A stretch of 64,000 nucleotides of DNA from Saliphagus infecundisoli (GTDB lineage: Archaea > Halobacteriota > Halobacteria > Halobacteriales > Natrialbaceae), in the NCBI RefSeq assembly GCF_020177375.1, contig NZ_JAIWHV010000017.1, positions 1 through 64,000 on the forward strand, given 5' to 3'. Position 1 is the stretch's first letter, and each line of letters opens with the position of its first letter. Position numbers and translations under genes: made by a program. This document shows, in pieces, positions 52,929 to 62,278 of the stretch. Under the pieces are notes generated by a model. That model had not been told where the DNA came from, made no database searches, and saw only the letters and a program-made list of their open reading frames with translations.

Positions 52929-53000
52929 CGGGCCCTGCGACTGGCGATCAGTTCGGGAAGCGGGGCCAGGAACCCGCCGTCGCCATCGTCGTTCCCGTCG

Positions 53001-53957
53001 CTATCGCCGTTCCGGGGATACTGGAGACTGCTCCCGGAGACCGTCCTGAATGTGGTCGTAGGCGCGTTCGGCACGCTCGCGGTCCTCGTCGTCGAGTTCG
53101 ACGAGGGGTTCCCGGACGGGACCGCCGTACTGGCCGGCGCACTCGAGACCGGTCTTGAGCACGGGGACGCTGTTGGCCCCGGGGTAGACGTTGTCCGTGC
53201 CGGGTTCGCTCCGGAGGTTCATGAACGGCTGGGCGAGGTCCCGGAGGTCGCGGGCCCGTTCGACGTCGCCGGCCTCGAGGGCCTCGAAGATCGCCAGTCC
53301 CAGGCGGGGTTCGACGTTGGTCGCGCCCGCAGTAAAGCCCTCGGCGCCCTCGAGGTAGTAGGCGGGCGCGGGCGGCTCGGCCATCCCGCAGACCCAGACG
53401 ACGTCGCTGTCGACGGTCGCGACGCACTCGGCGAACAGTTCGATGTCGGAGATCGCCCACTTGATCCCGACGACGTTGTCGTGGTCGGCGATCGCCTCCA
53501 CGAGTCCGACCGTGACCTCGAAGTTCCGAAGGTAGGGGACGACGCCGACGTCGACGGCGTCGGCGATCCGACCGTAGTAGTCGGCGACGCCGCGTTCGTG
53601 TTTGAACGTGTGGTGGGGCGGCATCACCATGATCGCGTCCGCGCCGTGTTCCTCGTGGGTCCGCGCGAGGTCGACCGCGGTCTTCGTGCTCCCGCCGACG
53701 CCCGCGAGGACGGTCGCGTCCGCGGGAAGCGTCTCGCAGGGGACGCGGACGACGTCGATCCGCTCCTGGCGCGAGAGCGAGTGATACTCGCTGACGTTGG
53801 CTCCCGCCAGAAAGAGGCGAATCCCCTCGTCGTAGAGCCAGTCGGTCGTCGCCGACAGCTCCGCTAACAGTATCTCGTCCGTATCGGCGTCGTCGAACGG
53901 GGTCAACAGTCCCGCAGCGACGTCTTTCAGGTCGGATGCGACTTCTGCGGACGGCAT
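53001..53957 (-). CDS. DHDPS-family aldolase/dehydratase, KdgD-like candidate
   Basis: 318 residues of the class-I lyase barrel. LLTPFDDADTDEILLAELSA is the start, AGVGGSTKTAVDLARTHEEH has the GxGxxxT-type loop, VVPYLRNFEVTVGLVEAI holds Tyr142 and NVVGIKWAISDIELFAECV the Schiff-base Lys166. The family includes dihydrodipicolinate synthase, 2-keto-3-deoxy-acid aldolases and 5-dehydro-4-deoxyglucarate dehydratase (KdgD). The SxTAxN signature of DapA is replaced (ANVSEYHS), and the pectin context favours a keto-deoxy-glucarate or galacturonate role. Transcribed opposite to the IclR gene. Confidence 0.75.
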   Translation of the reverse strand: MPSAEVASDLKDVAAGLLTPFDDADTDEILLAELSATTDWLYDEGIRLFLAGANVSEYHSLSRQERIDVVRVPCETLPADATVLAGVGGSTKTAVDLARTHEEHGADAIMVMPPHHTFKHERGVADYYGRIADAVDVGVVPYLRNFEVTVGLVEAIADHDNVVGIKWAISDIELFAECVATVDSDVVWVCGMAEPPAPAYYLEGAEGFTAGATNVEPRLGLAIFEALEAGDVERARDLRDLAQPFMNLRSEPGTDNVYPGANSVPVLKTGLECAGQYGGPVREPLVELDDEDRERAERAYDHIQDGLREQSPVSPERR

Positions 53958-54070
53958 GGGTTGGAAACGACCCGACGGGATAATAAGTTTTTGTGTCGGG
54001 GTATCCGACGCCGTTCGAAACGTCTCGTCGATTCGGGTCCGATTCGCCCTGAGCTACGGGTACGCACAAC

Positions 54071-54078
54071 GCTTATGT
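54071..54078 (+). promoter_or_regulatory. TATA-like element of the GH28 gene
   Basis: GCTTATGT lies about 28 bases before the ATG at 54102, arguing for that start rather than the upstream ATGs at 53961 or 54075, which lie before or inside it. Confidence 0.45.
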
Positions 54079-54101
54079 CCGTCCTGAAAAACGTGGGAAC
54101 G

Positions 54102-55634
54102 ATGCCCGAGCAAGACGACACGACGGTAGATATCCGTTCGTTCGGCGCCGAGCGCGGGTCGGACGCCGTGAACACCGAGGCGATCCAGCAGGCGCTGGAC
54201 GACCGGGCCGGGACCGGCGGCACCGTGTCGATCCCGCCCGGCGAGTTCGTCACGGGACCGCTGCAGGTCGGCGACGAGACGACCCTCCGGATCGAGAACG
54301 GCGCGACGCTCCGGTTCGTTGAGGACTACGATGCCTTCCCGACCGCCGAGAGCCGCTGGGAGGGTTGGGATCAGGTCGGCTTCCACCCCTGCCTCTGGGT
54401 CCGGGACGCCGAGAACGTCGAGATCACCGGGAAGGGCGCGGTCGACGGCTCCGGGGAGTACTGGTGGGGGTTCTACGACGCAGAGTACCCCGAGGGGTTG
54501 GCCGACCGGCTGGCGGAGTTCGCCGAGAGAAACGAGTACCAGGACGACGTCAGTTCCTTCACCCTTCGGCCGCCCCTGCTCCAGATCTACGACTCCGAGA
54601 ACGTCACGGTGTCGGGAGTCACCCTCCGGAACTCGCCGTTCTGGAACACCCACGTCGTCTACTCCGCGGACGTCACGATCCACGATGTCTCGATCGAGAA
54701 CCCCGCGGACGCGCCAAACGGCGACGGGATCGACGTCGACTCCTCGCGGTTCGTCCGGATCAGCGACACCTACATCAACGCGGGCGACGACGCGATCTGT
54801 CTCAAGTCGGGCAAGGACGAGCCGGGACGCGAGGTCGGCGAGCCGGCCCGAAACATCGTGGTCACGAACTGCACGGTCGAGGCCGGCCACGGGGGCGTCG
54901 TCATCGGCTCGGAGATGTCCGGGGACGTCCGGGACGTGACCGTCTCCAACTGCACGTTCACCGAGACCGACCGCGGCATCCGGATCAAGACCCAGCGGGG
55001 TCGGGGCGGCGTCGTCGAGGACCTCCACTTCGAGAACATCGTCATGCGAACCGTTGCCTGCCCGTTCGTGGTCAACGGCTACTACTTCACGCCGCTGGAT
55101 AGCGATCCCCAACCGGTTGACGAGTCGACGCCGATGGTCCGGAACGTCCACTTCAGCAACATCACCGCGCGGGACGTCGAGTCGGCGGCCTTCCTCGCGG
55201 GTCTCCCCGAGCGACGCCTTGAGGGGATCACGTTCTCCGACGTCCGGATCGACGCGACCCGCTCTCTGGACGCGACGGATCTCGACCCCGCGATGGCCGA
55301 CGGCTACGAGCAGGCCCACGGGCTGTTCTGCAAGTCGATCGCCGACGTCTCCCTCTCGGACGTGACGGTCCGAACCCCTGACGCCCCCGCGATGCGCTTC
55401 GAGGATACGGACCGCGTCTCGCTCGACGGCCTCTCCGTCAAGTCCGGCTCTCCGCCCCCGCTCGAACTCGAAGACGTCGGGGCGACCCGGATCCGGGGCT
55501 GCGTTCTTCCCGACGACGGCCCCTTCCTGCGGGCCGACGGCGAGGAGACGCGGACGATCTCGCTTCGCGGGAACCACGGCTCGCCGACGATCGACGTGGA
55601 CGGAGCCCCGAACCTCGAGATTGACCGGCAGTAG
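54102..55634 (+). CDS. GH28 polygalacturonase-type glycoside hydrolase
   Basis: 510 residues, right-handed beta-helix. The active-site set of GH28 is complete: NGDGIDVD (206-213), INAGDDAICLKSGKDEP (Asp229, Asp230), AGHGGVVIGS (His263) and RGIRIKTQRG (Arg/Lys near 294-296). The N-terminal domain has VDIRSFGAERGSDAVNTEAI, the pectate-lyase-like fold start of bacterial exo-polygalacturonases. No signal peptide is present, so it probably trims imported oligogalacturonides or related uronide oligomers. The Gfo/Idh/MocA gene follows 49 bases downstream with its own TATA signal (55650-55657). Confidence 0.9.
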   Translation: MPEQDDTTVDIRSFGAERGSDAVNTEAIQQALDDRAGTGGTVSIPPGEFVTGPLQVGDETTLRIENGATLRFVEDYDAFPTAESRWEGWDQVGFHPCLWVRDAENVEITGKGAVDGSGEYWWGFYDAEYPEGLADRLAEFAERNEYQDDVSSFTLRPPLLQIYDSENVTVSGVTLRNSPFWNTHVVYSADVTIHDVSIENPADAPNGDGIDVDSSRFVRISDTYINAGDDAICLKSGKDEPGREVGEPARNIVVTNCTVEAGHGGVVIGSEMSGDVRDVTVSNCTFTETDRGIRIKTQRGRGGVVEDLHFENIVMRTVACPFVVNGYYFTPLDSDPQPVDESTPMVRNVHFSNITARDVESAAFLAGLPERRLEGITFSDVRIDATRSLDATDLDPAMADGYEQAHGLFCKSIADVSLSDVTVRTPDAPAMRFEDTDRVSLDGLSVKSGSPPPLELEDVGATRIRGCVLPDDGPFLRADGEETRTISLRGNHGSPTIDVDGAPNLEIDRQ

Positions 55635-55683
55635 CGCCGGCATCACAACCTATAACTCGGTGCCTCCTCCTCGTTCCCGACGA

Positions 55684-56691
55684 ATGGCATCCGAGATCCG
55701 ATACGGTATCGTCGGCTGTGCCGGGATGGGAACGAACCACGCCGACGTCGTCCGCGACGCCGAGGGGGCGACCCTCGCCGCCTGCGCCGACGTCAGCGAG
55801 GAGAACGCACGCGCGTTCGCAGAGAGCTACGGGACCGAGTGGTACACCGACCCCGGAGCAATGGCCGTCGAGGCCGACCTGGACGCCGTAAGCGTCTGTA
55901 CGCCCAACGGGACCCATGCGGAGATCGTCGCCGATCTCGCGGCGGCGGGCGTCGACGTCCTCTGTGAGAAGCCCCTCGAGGTCACCCCCGAGCGGGTCGC
56001 CCGAACCGTCGAGTCCTGCGAGGAGGCGGGGGTGAAACTCGGCTGTATCCTCCAGCGGCGCACCTTCGGCGGGCCACGCCTCGCGCGGGAGGCCGCGGCC
56101 GACGGCCGGCTGGGCGAGCTGGTCCTCGCGGACGTCCAGGTGAAGTGGCACCGCGAGCCCGCCTACTACGAGGACGTCGCCTGGCACGGGACGACCGACC
56201 TCGACGGCGGGATCCTGCTGACGCAGGCGCTCCACGGCGTCGACCTGCTCCAGTGGGCCGCCGGCGGGGTCGACCGGGTCGCTGCGGGCCTGGACACGCT
56301 CCACCACGACGTCGAGGCCCCCGACACCGCTGCGCTCATGGTCGAGTTCTCCGAGGGCGGCTACGGCCAGCTTGCGGCCACGACCGCGACTTACCCCCAG
56401 CGCCCGATCACGCTCCAGGTCCACGGCACCGAGGGGACCGTCCGCTGGCACGAGGACGACGTCGACGAGGCCGTCACCGTCGATGGCCCGATCGAGGACG
56501 CGGCCGAGCCGTTCCCGATGGGCGTCGGGATCCCCGGCCAGGTCCGGGACTTCCTCGAGGCGATCCGCGAGGACCGAGAGCCGATGGTCACGCCCGTGGA
56601 CGCACGCGAGGCCCTCGACATCGTCTTCGCCGCCCAGCGGTCGTCCGAACGCGGGGAGTGGGTCGACGTCGGGAGCATCCGCGGGCGGTAA
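55684..56691 (+). CDS. Gfo/Idh/MocA family oxidoreductase of the pectin locus
   Basis: 335 residues. RYGIVGCAGMGTNHADVVRD (Rossmann loop), VDVLCEKPLEVTPERVARTV (EKP motif with catalytic Lys) and GILLTQALHGVDLLQWAAGG (substrate domain). Candidate substrates are D-galacturonate or a related uronic acid, the first oxidation of the oxidative uronate route, or a sugar of pectin side chains; not determinable from sequence. It sits between GH28 and the solute-binding protein and has a TATA-like CTATAACT about 30 bases before its ATG. Confidence 0.88.
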   Translation: MASEIRYGIVGCAGMGTNHADVVRDAEGATLAACADVSEENARAFAESYGTEWYTDPGAMAVEADLDAVSVCTPNGTHAEIVADLAAAGVDVLCEKPLEVTPERVARTVESCEEAGVKLGCILQRRTFGGPRLAREAAADGRLGELVLADVQVKWHREPAYYEDVAWHGTTDLDGGILLTQALHGVDLLQWAAGGVDRVAAGLDTLHHDVEAPDTAALMVEFSEGGYGQLAATTATYPQRPITLQVHGTEGTVRWHEDDVDEAVTVDGPIEDAAEPFPMGVGIPGQVRDFLEAIREDREPMVTPVDAREALDIVFAAQRSSERGEWVDVGSIRGR

Positions 56692-56781
56692 GGGATCGGG
56701 GCATCCGATACAGCTGTGGCGTGGATCCGCGATCCGGGGTGAAGGCCGTGGTTATATAGCTCTCCCGAGTCGCTAGGAAAG

Positions 56782-56790
56782 ATTTAAATC
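56782..56790 (+). promoter_or_regulatory. TATA-like element of the solute-binding protein gene
   Basis: ATTTAAATC sits about 29 bases before the ATG at 56815. A second candidate, GTTATATAG, lies at 56751-56759. Confidence 0.5.
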
Positions 56791-56814
56791 ATTGTATCCG
56801 AACATAGGGATCGC

Positions 56815-58860
56815 ATGTCGGGAGACAACGGTAGTCAAGGGGATCGATCGCTCAGTTACCTAACCCGTCGGGGACTTCTCAGAAACAGCGCCATCGCTGG
56901 AGCAGCCGGCCTCGCCGGCTGTATGGGTAATGACGGCGGAAACGGCAATGGGAACGGCAACGGTAATGGAAACGGCAATGGGAACGGCAACGGTAATGGA
57001 AACGGCAATGGGAACGGCAACGGTAATGGAAACGGCAATGGGAACGGCAACGGTAATGGAAACGGCAACGGAACCGGCAACGAGACCGGCAACGAAAGCG
57101 ATCCCGAGGGCGAGCCGGTCGAGGAGGTCACGGACGCCCGGCTGACGGTTCCGTACCCCCAATCGGCACAGCCGATTCCCGACCTCAACTGGAACGCCTA
57201 TAATCCGACCACGTACGCGTACAATCAGGAAGCACCGGGGAATTTCCTGAACGCTCACTTCAGCATCTACCACGGGAACACTGATAGCTGGACCATGGTG
57301 CTCGGGGACGACTATTCGTACGACCCCGACTCCTCGGTCCTCGAACTCACGCTTCGGGACGATGCCACCTGGCACGACGGAACCCAGGTGACGATGGAGG
57401 ACTACTACGTCCAGTTGCAACTCGACGAGGCGACGACCCGGATCTCGAACCCACCCGAGGACCGCGAGGACGACTGGTCCTGGTCGCCGGCCATCGAGAG
57501 CTACGAACAGACCGGCGATTTCACCATGGAGCTGACTCTCCGGGAGGAGGGTGAACTCAGCGAGTCCTATCTTCACTCGAACGTCATTCCCGAGAATATC
57601 CAGGTCAAGCGAGATCTCTACCAGGAGAGCGCCGAGGAACTTCACCAGCTCCTCGATGACGAGGACTGGAGCGGGGCCGAGAGCGCCCTAACCGACTTCC
57701 TGGAAATGCGGATCGACGAACCGTACGGGAACGGCCCGTTCATGTTCAGCGATTCCGACGACACGCGGTTCATCGCGGAACGTTACGAGGACTACCCCTA
57801 CGCCGACCAGGTCCTGTTCACGGAGTTCGCCTTCGTCGAGATCGAAAGTCCGCCCCAGGCGTTCGCCAACGGCCAGGTCGACGCCGTTTACTCGGGAATT
57901 CCTGCGGAGGAAGACATCCAAAACCAGTTCCCCGAGTACTACACGGTAAACGGTGACCACGCGTCGTTCACGCAAGTCATCTTCAACCTGGGACGGTTCG
58001 GAAGCGAGTGTTCGGACGCCTCCGAGGGCGTTTACAACCCCGCCACCACCAACCGCTACGTTCGGAAGGCCTTCCAGTCAGCGTTTAACAAGGCGAACAT
58101 GGCCCAATCGCTCGGCCAGAACGCCGAAATGATGGATGCGCCACCACTGAAAGTCTCGCCCGCGGACGTCGAGGCCGGCCGGTTCGACGAGTTCATCGAA
58201 CAGAACAACCTCGAGTCCTACGGCGGCGGCGAACCTGACATCGAGCAAGCCGAGGCCTATCTCGAGGAAGCCGGCTACAGCTGGGATGACGAGCAGGAAA
58301 ACTGGATGGACGACGAGGGCGAACCCCTCGAGATTACGGTCCTCTCGCCGGCCGGTGCCCCCCAGATCTTCATGGCACAGGTGATGACGGACAATCTAAT
58401 CGAGCTCGGTCTGGAGGTCAACCTCGACGCCAAGGACGGGACGACCTTCGGGAACCAGCGGTTCCAGGGTGCCTTCGAGATGATCCCCGACGGCACCTCG
58501 GTGATGTCCACTCGCGGTCTCTGGCCCGAGGGCTGTTGGTTCCACTCGCTGTGTCACGGGGTTCCATCCGATTGGAATCAGGTTCCGCCGATCGGCGAGC
58601 GCGACGGAGAGTACGAGTCAATCAACCAGGAACAGCTCGGCCTCCAGTGGCTCGCTCGGGGTAACGACGAGGACCTCCACCAATTGCTGTGGGCCTGGAA
58701 CCAGTACCTTCCCGCGGCCGAGCAGGCATACACGCCCGACGCGGGCGCAGTCCAGGCTAACGACTGGTATGTCGAGGGCGATCAGGGGCTCCGGGGAAGC
58801 CGGCAGGCCCTGTTCAACCTCGTGACTGCACCCGGCGGAAACATCGTTCCCCAGGCGTAA
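56815..58860 (+). CDS. ABC transporter family-5 substrate-binding lipoprotein
   Basis: 681 residues. [20 protein letters not shown] and Cys36 form a Tat lipoprotein signal, followed by an Asn-Gly repeat linker (~39-95). The remainder is a SBP_bac_5 (oligopeptide/oligosaccharide-binding) protein: [58 protein letters not shown] and [20 protein letters not shown]. Bacterial family-5 proteins bind oligopeptides but also oligosaccharides, and the pectin neighbours favour oligogalacturonides. The matching permease may be the partial gene at 63659, six genes away. Confidence 0.9.
   Translation: MSGDNGSQGDRSLSYLTRRGLLRNSAIAGAAGLAGCMGNDGGNGNGNGNGNGNGNGNGNGNGNGNGNGNGNGNGNGNGNGNGNGNGTGNETGNESDPEGEPVEEVTDARLTVPYPQSAQPIPDLNWNAYNPTTYAYNQEAPGNFLNAHFSIYHGNTDSWTMVLGDDYSYDPDSSVLELTLRDDATWHDGTQVTMEDYYVQLQLDEATTRISNPPEDREDDWSWSPAIESYEQTGDFTMELTLREEGELSESYLHSNVIPENIQVKRDLYQESAEELHQLLDDEDWSGAESALTDFLEMRIDEPYGNGPFMFSDSDDTRFIAERYEDYPYADQVLFTEFAFVEIESPPQAFANGQVDAVYSGIPAEEDIQNQFPEYYTVNGDHASFTQVIFNLGRFGSECSDASEGVYNPATTNRYVRKAFQSAFNKANMAQSLGQNAEMMDAPPLKVSPADVEAGRFDEFIEQNNLESYGGGEPDIEQAEAYLEEAGYSWDDEQENWMDDEGEPLEITVLSPAGAPQIFMAQVMTDNLIELGLEVNLDAKDGTTFGNQRFQGAFEMIPDGTSVMSTRGLWPEGCWFHSLCHGVPSDWNQVPPIGERDGEYESINQEQLGLQWLARGNDEDLHQLLWAWNQYLPAAEQAYTPDAGAVQANDWYVEGDQGLRGSRQALFNLVTAPGGNIVPQA
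56941..57060 (+). repeat. Four perfect 30-bp tandem repeats (Asn-Gly codons)
   Basis: The unit AACGGCAATGGGAACGGCAA plus ten bases occurs four times without a mismatch and encodes ten Asn-Gly residues each; a degenerate part follows. Perfect copies imply recent slippage. Copy number changes linker length in frame. Confidence 0.9.
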
Positions 58861-59113
58861 CTCGGAGCTCGACCGTTCGTAGCGACCGTCCCCGATTCGT
58901 CTTTCGTTCTCCCTTTGGGCGTCCGCTCCCGTATCCGGTATCGACCCCGAGGCTCTCGAAACGACGGTAGACTGCGACCGGGTTTAGGACCACGTCGAAC
59001 GGCTGAATCCGTCCGTTCCGAGTCGGGAGACGTTTCCTGCCGCCTTCTCTGTGAGGCAGCCTCATAATCGCACATAACTGTTATCCCTCACCGAAGAGTT
59101 CGGGACGTAAGGA

Positions 59114-60034
59114 ATGTCCGACACCGAGTACGATTTCGTCGTGGCCGGCGACGGAAGCGAGGCGTTCGAAACCGTTCAGGCGGCGATAAACGCGGTGCCC
59201 GACTTTCGGGATGCCGAGACCCGGATTCTGATCCGTGAGGGGGAGTATCGGGAGAAAATCGTTGTTCCGACCTCCAAGACAAACGTGACGCTCGTCGGCG
59301 ACGGCCCCGAGCGGACGGTCCTCACTTACGACGACTACAACGGAAAGCCAAACCGGTTCGGCGAGGCGATGGGGACGACCGAATCGTCGAGTTGTTTCGT
59401 GTTCGGCGACGGCTTTACCGCACGGGACCTCGCCTTCCGAAACGACGCCGGGCGGGTCGGCCAGGCCGTGGCGATCCGAGTCGACGGTGACCGCGCCGTC
59501 TTCGAGAACTGCGGTTTTCTCGGCAACCAGGATACCCTCTACACCCACGGCCGGGACAGCCGCCAGTACTACCGGGGATGCTATATCGAAGGAACGGTCG
59601 ATTTCGTGTTCGGCTGGTCGATCGCGGTCTTCGAGGGCTGCGAGATTGTTTGTAAGGGCGAGAGAGGTTACGTGACTGCCGCCTCGACCCCTGCGGACGC
59701 GGAGTTCGGCTACGTCTTCGAGGACTGTACCGTGGTCGGCGACGAGTCGGCGGAATCGTTCTATCTCGGCCGGCCATGGCGACCCCACGCGCGGACGGTT
59801 TTCACGGGCTCGTATTTAGGCGGCCACATCGAGCCCGACGGATGGCACAATTGGGACGAGCCCGCCAAGGAGGAGACGGCGTTCTACGCGGAGTACGACA
59901 ACGAGGGGCCAGGGAACGCACCCTCCGAGAGGGTCGAGTGGGCCCGCCAGCTTTCCGAGGAGGAAGCCACCGACTACAATAGAAGGACCATCTTCAACGG
60001 CTGGGACCCCCTCGGTCGGCTCGCAGCAGACTGA
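59114..60034 (+). CDS. Pectin methylesterase (CE8), no signal peptide
   Basis: 306 residues, the complete CE8 set: GQAVAIRV with Gln117, GNQDTLYTHG with Gln139 and the acid/base Asp140, EGTVDFVFGWSIAVFEGC with the nucleophile Asp163, and YLGRPWRPHARTVF with Arg220. It removes methyl groups from pectin homogalacturonan, releasing methanol. Plant and bacterial enzymes are exported; this one begins MSDTEYDFVVAGDGSEAFE with no signal, so it probably demethylates imported oligomers. TATA-like ATAACTGTTATCC lies at 59074-59086. It stands directly after the solute-binding protein. Confidence 0.92.
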   Translation: MSDTEYDFVVAGDGSEAFETVQAAINAVPDFRDAETRILIREGEYREKIVVPTSKTNVTLVGDGPERTVLTYDDYNGKPNRFGEAMGTTESSSCFVFGDGFTARDLAFRNDAGRVGQAVAIRVDGDRAVFENCGFLGNQDTLYTHGRDSRQYYRGCYIEGTVDFVFGWSIAVFEGCEIVCKGERGYVTAASTPADAEFGYVFEDCTVVGDESAESFYLGRPWRPHARTVFTGSYLGGHIEPDGWHNWDEPAKEETAFYAEYDNEGPGNAPSERVEWARQLSEEEATDYNRRTIFNGWDPLGRLAAD

Positions 60035-60156
60035 TCGCGCCGTGTCAGTCGAGTTATACGCGGCTCCGTGCTTGTGTACGTCGGAGTCGGTCACGTCATG
60101 ACTCACACTGATGGCGAGTGCTCGTTTTCCGTTCCGTCGAATCGCCCGCACAGACG

Positions 60157-60378
60157 TTACTGGTGGAACCACCAGACGAGCGAGTAGAGCCCGACACCGA
60201 CGACGATCAGGGCGGTCCCCCATATAGCCATGATCGCGGGCCAGACGCCCGTGCTCAGGATCACGGCGAGGACCCACAGCAGGACGCCGAACAGCGCGAC
60301 CTTGAGTGCCGTGGAGTTGGCGACGATCTCCAGGCCACGACCGAATCCCTCGGATTCCGTTCCCCGTGAAAGCGCCAT
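60157..60378 (-). CDS. Small membrane protein (two helices)
   Basis: 73 residues: polar N-terminus (ALSRGTESEGFGRGLEIVAN), then TALKVALFGVLLWVLAVILS and GVWPAIMAIWGTALIVVGVG as two helices, ending WWFHQ. Family not recognised. The ATG at 60378 is preferred over an upstream frame start. Confidence 0.6.
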   Translation of the reverse strand: MALSRGTESEGFGRGLEIVANSTALKVALFGVLLWVLAVILSTGVWPAIMAIWGTALIVVGVGLYSLVWWFHQ

Positions 60379-60475
60379 ACGCTCACACCTGTCCGCCGGA
60401 TAATAACAGTACTGGTCTCCTCCTCGATCGCCCCCGACCTGACGATTTATTAGCCGGGAGCGACGACGACAGGCT

Positions 60476-60676
60476 ATGCGTATCCCGACGCCCCTTCTGA
60501 AGATGATGGTCGCGGTCAACGTCACTTTTCTGCTGCTGCTCGGATTTTCCTATCCCTACGTCGAACCGGGGACGCCGTCGTACGTCGCTGCCGTGTTGAC
60601 GCTTGGAGCGGTCTGCGTGATGCTGACACTAGTCTCGATCCTGATCTTCATCAAGTGGCGCCGGGAGACCCTCTGA
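60476..60676 (+). CDS. Small membrane protein (two helices)
   Basis: 66 residues: LLKMMVAVNVTFLLLLGFSY and AAVLTLGAVCVMLTLVSILI are two helices, closing with the positive FIKWRRETL. Not recognised as a family. It diverges from the previous small protein, 97 bases between starts, and ends three bases before the GH4 stop. Confidence 0.55.
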   Translation: MRIPTPLLKMMVAVNVTFLLLLGFSYPYVEPGTPSYVAAVLTLGAVCVMLTLVSILIFIKWRRETL

Positions 60677-60678
60677 GA

Positions 60679-62133
60679 TCAGTCGTCGGCGACGGCCGGC
60701 GTGGGCCCCTCCGGAAGGATCCGCGACGCCTTGAGGTCCCAGTCGTCGAGGTACTCGCGCTCGGCCTCGATCAGCCGGGAGAACAGCTCCCGAGCGTCGG
60801 CCGTGTCGATCGTCACGAGCGGATCGTTGAGGAACGCACGGTAGGCCCGGTCGACGTCACCCTCCATGCCCGCCTCGACGATCGTCTCCTGATTGGTGAC
60901 GTGGGTCGTGAGAACGGTCCGGAGTTCCGGCGGGAACGACCCTGCCGTTTGGGGAGTGACGCCGCCCCCGTCCACTAAGACGTTCGTTTCGACGACTGCG
61001 CCTTCGGCGAGATCGGGACATTGGCCGACGTTGGGATAGTTGGCGTGGGTCTTCAGCGGCTCGAGCCCGCGGAGCGCGCGCATCCAGTCGACGGCCTCCT
61101 CGCCCGACTCCGTGAACTCGAAGGGGTCGTCACCCTCGAGATAGTCGCGGCGCTCGTGTTCTCCCTCGCCCCAGTGGTCGACTCTGTACTCGCTCGGTGT
61201 CCGGCGGATTCCCCACCGATGGACCTCCTCGGGTTCGTCGACCGAGAGGTACCAGGGGACGAACTCGACCAGGTGGCGGTCACCGGCCGCGGGCAGGATC
61301 TCGAACTGCCGGTAGAGATCCTGAGTGACGTCGCGGTGGTTGACGAAGTAAGAGGCCTCCGAGAGCTCGCCGGAATCGAACCGAGGCACAGGCTTCCGGG
61401 CGTCGAGCCACGTCTCAAGCAACCCGTAGAGGTCGCGGTCGCGCCAGTGGGCCTCGTCGACCCACGTGAAGTGGTTAACTCCCTTGACGGTGACGTCTAT
61501 CTCCTCGCGGGAGACGTCCTCAGCGCCCTTCACATGGTCCTCGACGAGATCGGCGAACAGCTCTTGGACCTTGAACACTTCGTGGCAAAGGCCGACGGCG
61601 TTGATATCGGGATACTCGGCGTAGAGGGTGCGGGTACAAACGGTCATCGGGTTGGTATAGTTGATGACCCAGGCGTCGGGACACTCCTCGCGGACGGTGG
61701 CGGCGATCTCGCGGTACTGGGGCACCGCCCGCATCGCCCGCATGGTTCCGCCCGGCCCGACGGTGTCGCCGACGGTCTGATGGATGCCGTACTCCGCCGG
61801 GAGCTCGAGGTCTTTCGCCATCGTCTCCGCAGGCGGATCCTGGGTCGAACAGATCACGAAGTCGGCGCCCGAGAGGGCGGCCGCTAAGCTCTCGACGACC
61901 TCGTAGCTCCAGTCGCCGACGGCGTCGTCGTGGCTCTGGATCCACTCGCCGAGTTCGGCGTTCGCCCGCGCGCTCTCGTGGTCGACGTCATAGAGAACGA
62001 CCTCTCCGGCGAGGTCCGTACACTGGGCCAGGTCGTTCATCAGCGTCGCTGCCCACGATCGGCTCCCGCCGCCGACGTAGCCGATCCTCACCCGTTCCGG
62101 CTCCACGGGCTGCTCGCGTCGTAATTCGTGCAT
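60679..62133 (-). CDS. GH4 NAD-dependent glycoside hydrolase, probable alpha-galacturonidase
   Basis: 484 residues. VRIGYVGGGSRSWAATLMND is the NAD loop; DFVICSTQDPPAETMAKD, VINYTNPMTVCTRTLYAEYP, GLCHEVFKVQELFADLVEDH (Cys183 metal-ligand motif, CHEV) and VKGVNHFTWVDEAHW are the GH4 active-site blocks. GH4 enzymes hydrolyse by an oxidation/elimination route with NAD+ and a divalent metal. The CHEV variant has been described as typical of alpha-galacturonidases, whereas alpha-galactosidases show CHSV. No signal peptide, so cytosolic. It would release galacturonate from oligogalacturonides, matching the locus. Confidence 0.9.
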   Translation of the reverse strand: MHELRREQPVEPERVRIGYVGGGSRSWAATLMNDLAQCTDLAGEVVLYDVDHESARANAELGEWIQSHDDAVGDWSYEVVESLAAALSGADFVICSTQDPPAETMAKDLELPAEYGIHQTVGDTVGPGGTMRAMRAVPQYREIAATVREECPDAWVINYTNPMTVCTRTLYAEYPDINAVGLCHEVFKVQELFADLVEDHVKGAEDVSREEIDVTVKGVNHFTWVDEAHWRDRDLYGLLETWLDARKPVPRFDSGELSEASYFVNHRDVTQDLYRQFEILPAAGDRHLVEFVPWYLSVDEPEEVHRWGIRRTPSEYRVDHWGEGEHERRDYLEGDDPFEFTESGEEAVDWMRALRGLEPLKTHANYPNVGQCPDLAEGAVVETNVLVDGGGVTPQTAGSFPPELRTVLTTHVTNQETIVEAGMEGDVDRAYRAFLNDPLVTIDTADARELFSRLIEAEREYLDDWDLKASRILPEGPTPAVADD

Positions 62134-62247
62134 TCAGCGCATCCACACTGACGTTGGGACATAGCTCTTTCGGCGCGGGCGGATCCCGCCGGTTGCGTTG
62201 CCGTGGCGATCGGCCACTTTGGCTCCCCGCGAGCAACTCCCACATAA

Positions 62248-62256
62248 ACTTTTAAC
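62248..62256 (+). promoter_or_regulatory. TATA box of the Yip1-like gene
   Basis: CTTTTAACC is centred about 27 bases before the ATG at 62279, with CACATAAA just upstream. It supports that start over the ATG at 62198. Confidence 0.5.
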
Positions 62257-62278
62257 CGGGGCCGCCCTTGTAGCCGAT

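Noticed and set aside
56860-57645. Val/Ile-rich minus-strand frame with apparent membrane repeats opposite the Asn-Gly linker
   Set aside because: The repeat is the reverse reading of the 30-bp tandem repeat; no independent evidence of coding.
58814-59065. Minus-strand 83-codon frame between the binding protein and the methylesterase
   Set aside because: No recognisable domain, overlaps the binding-protein gene, and its composition does not resemble the acidic proteins of the region.
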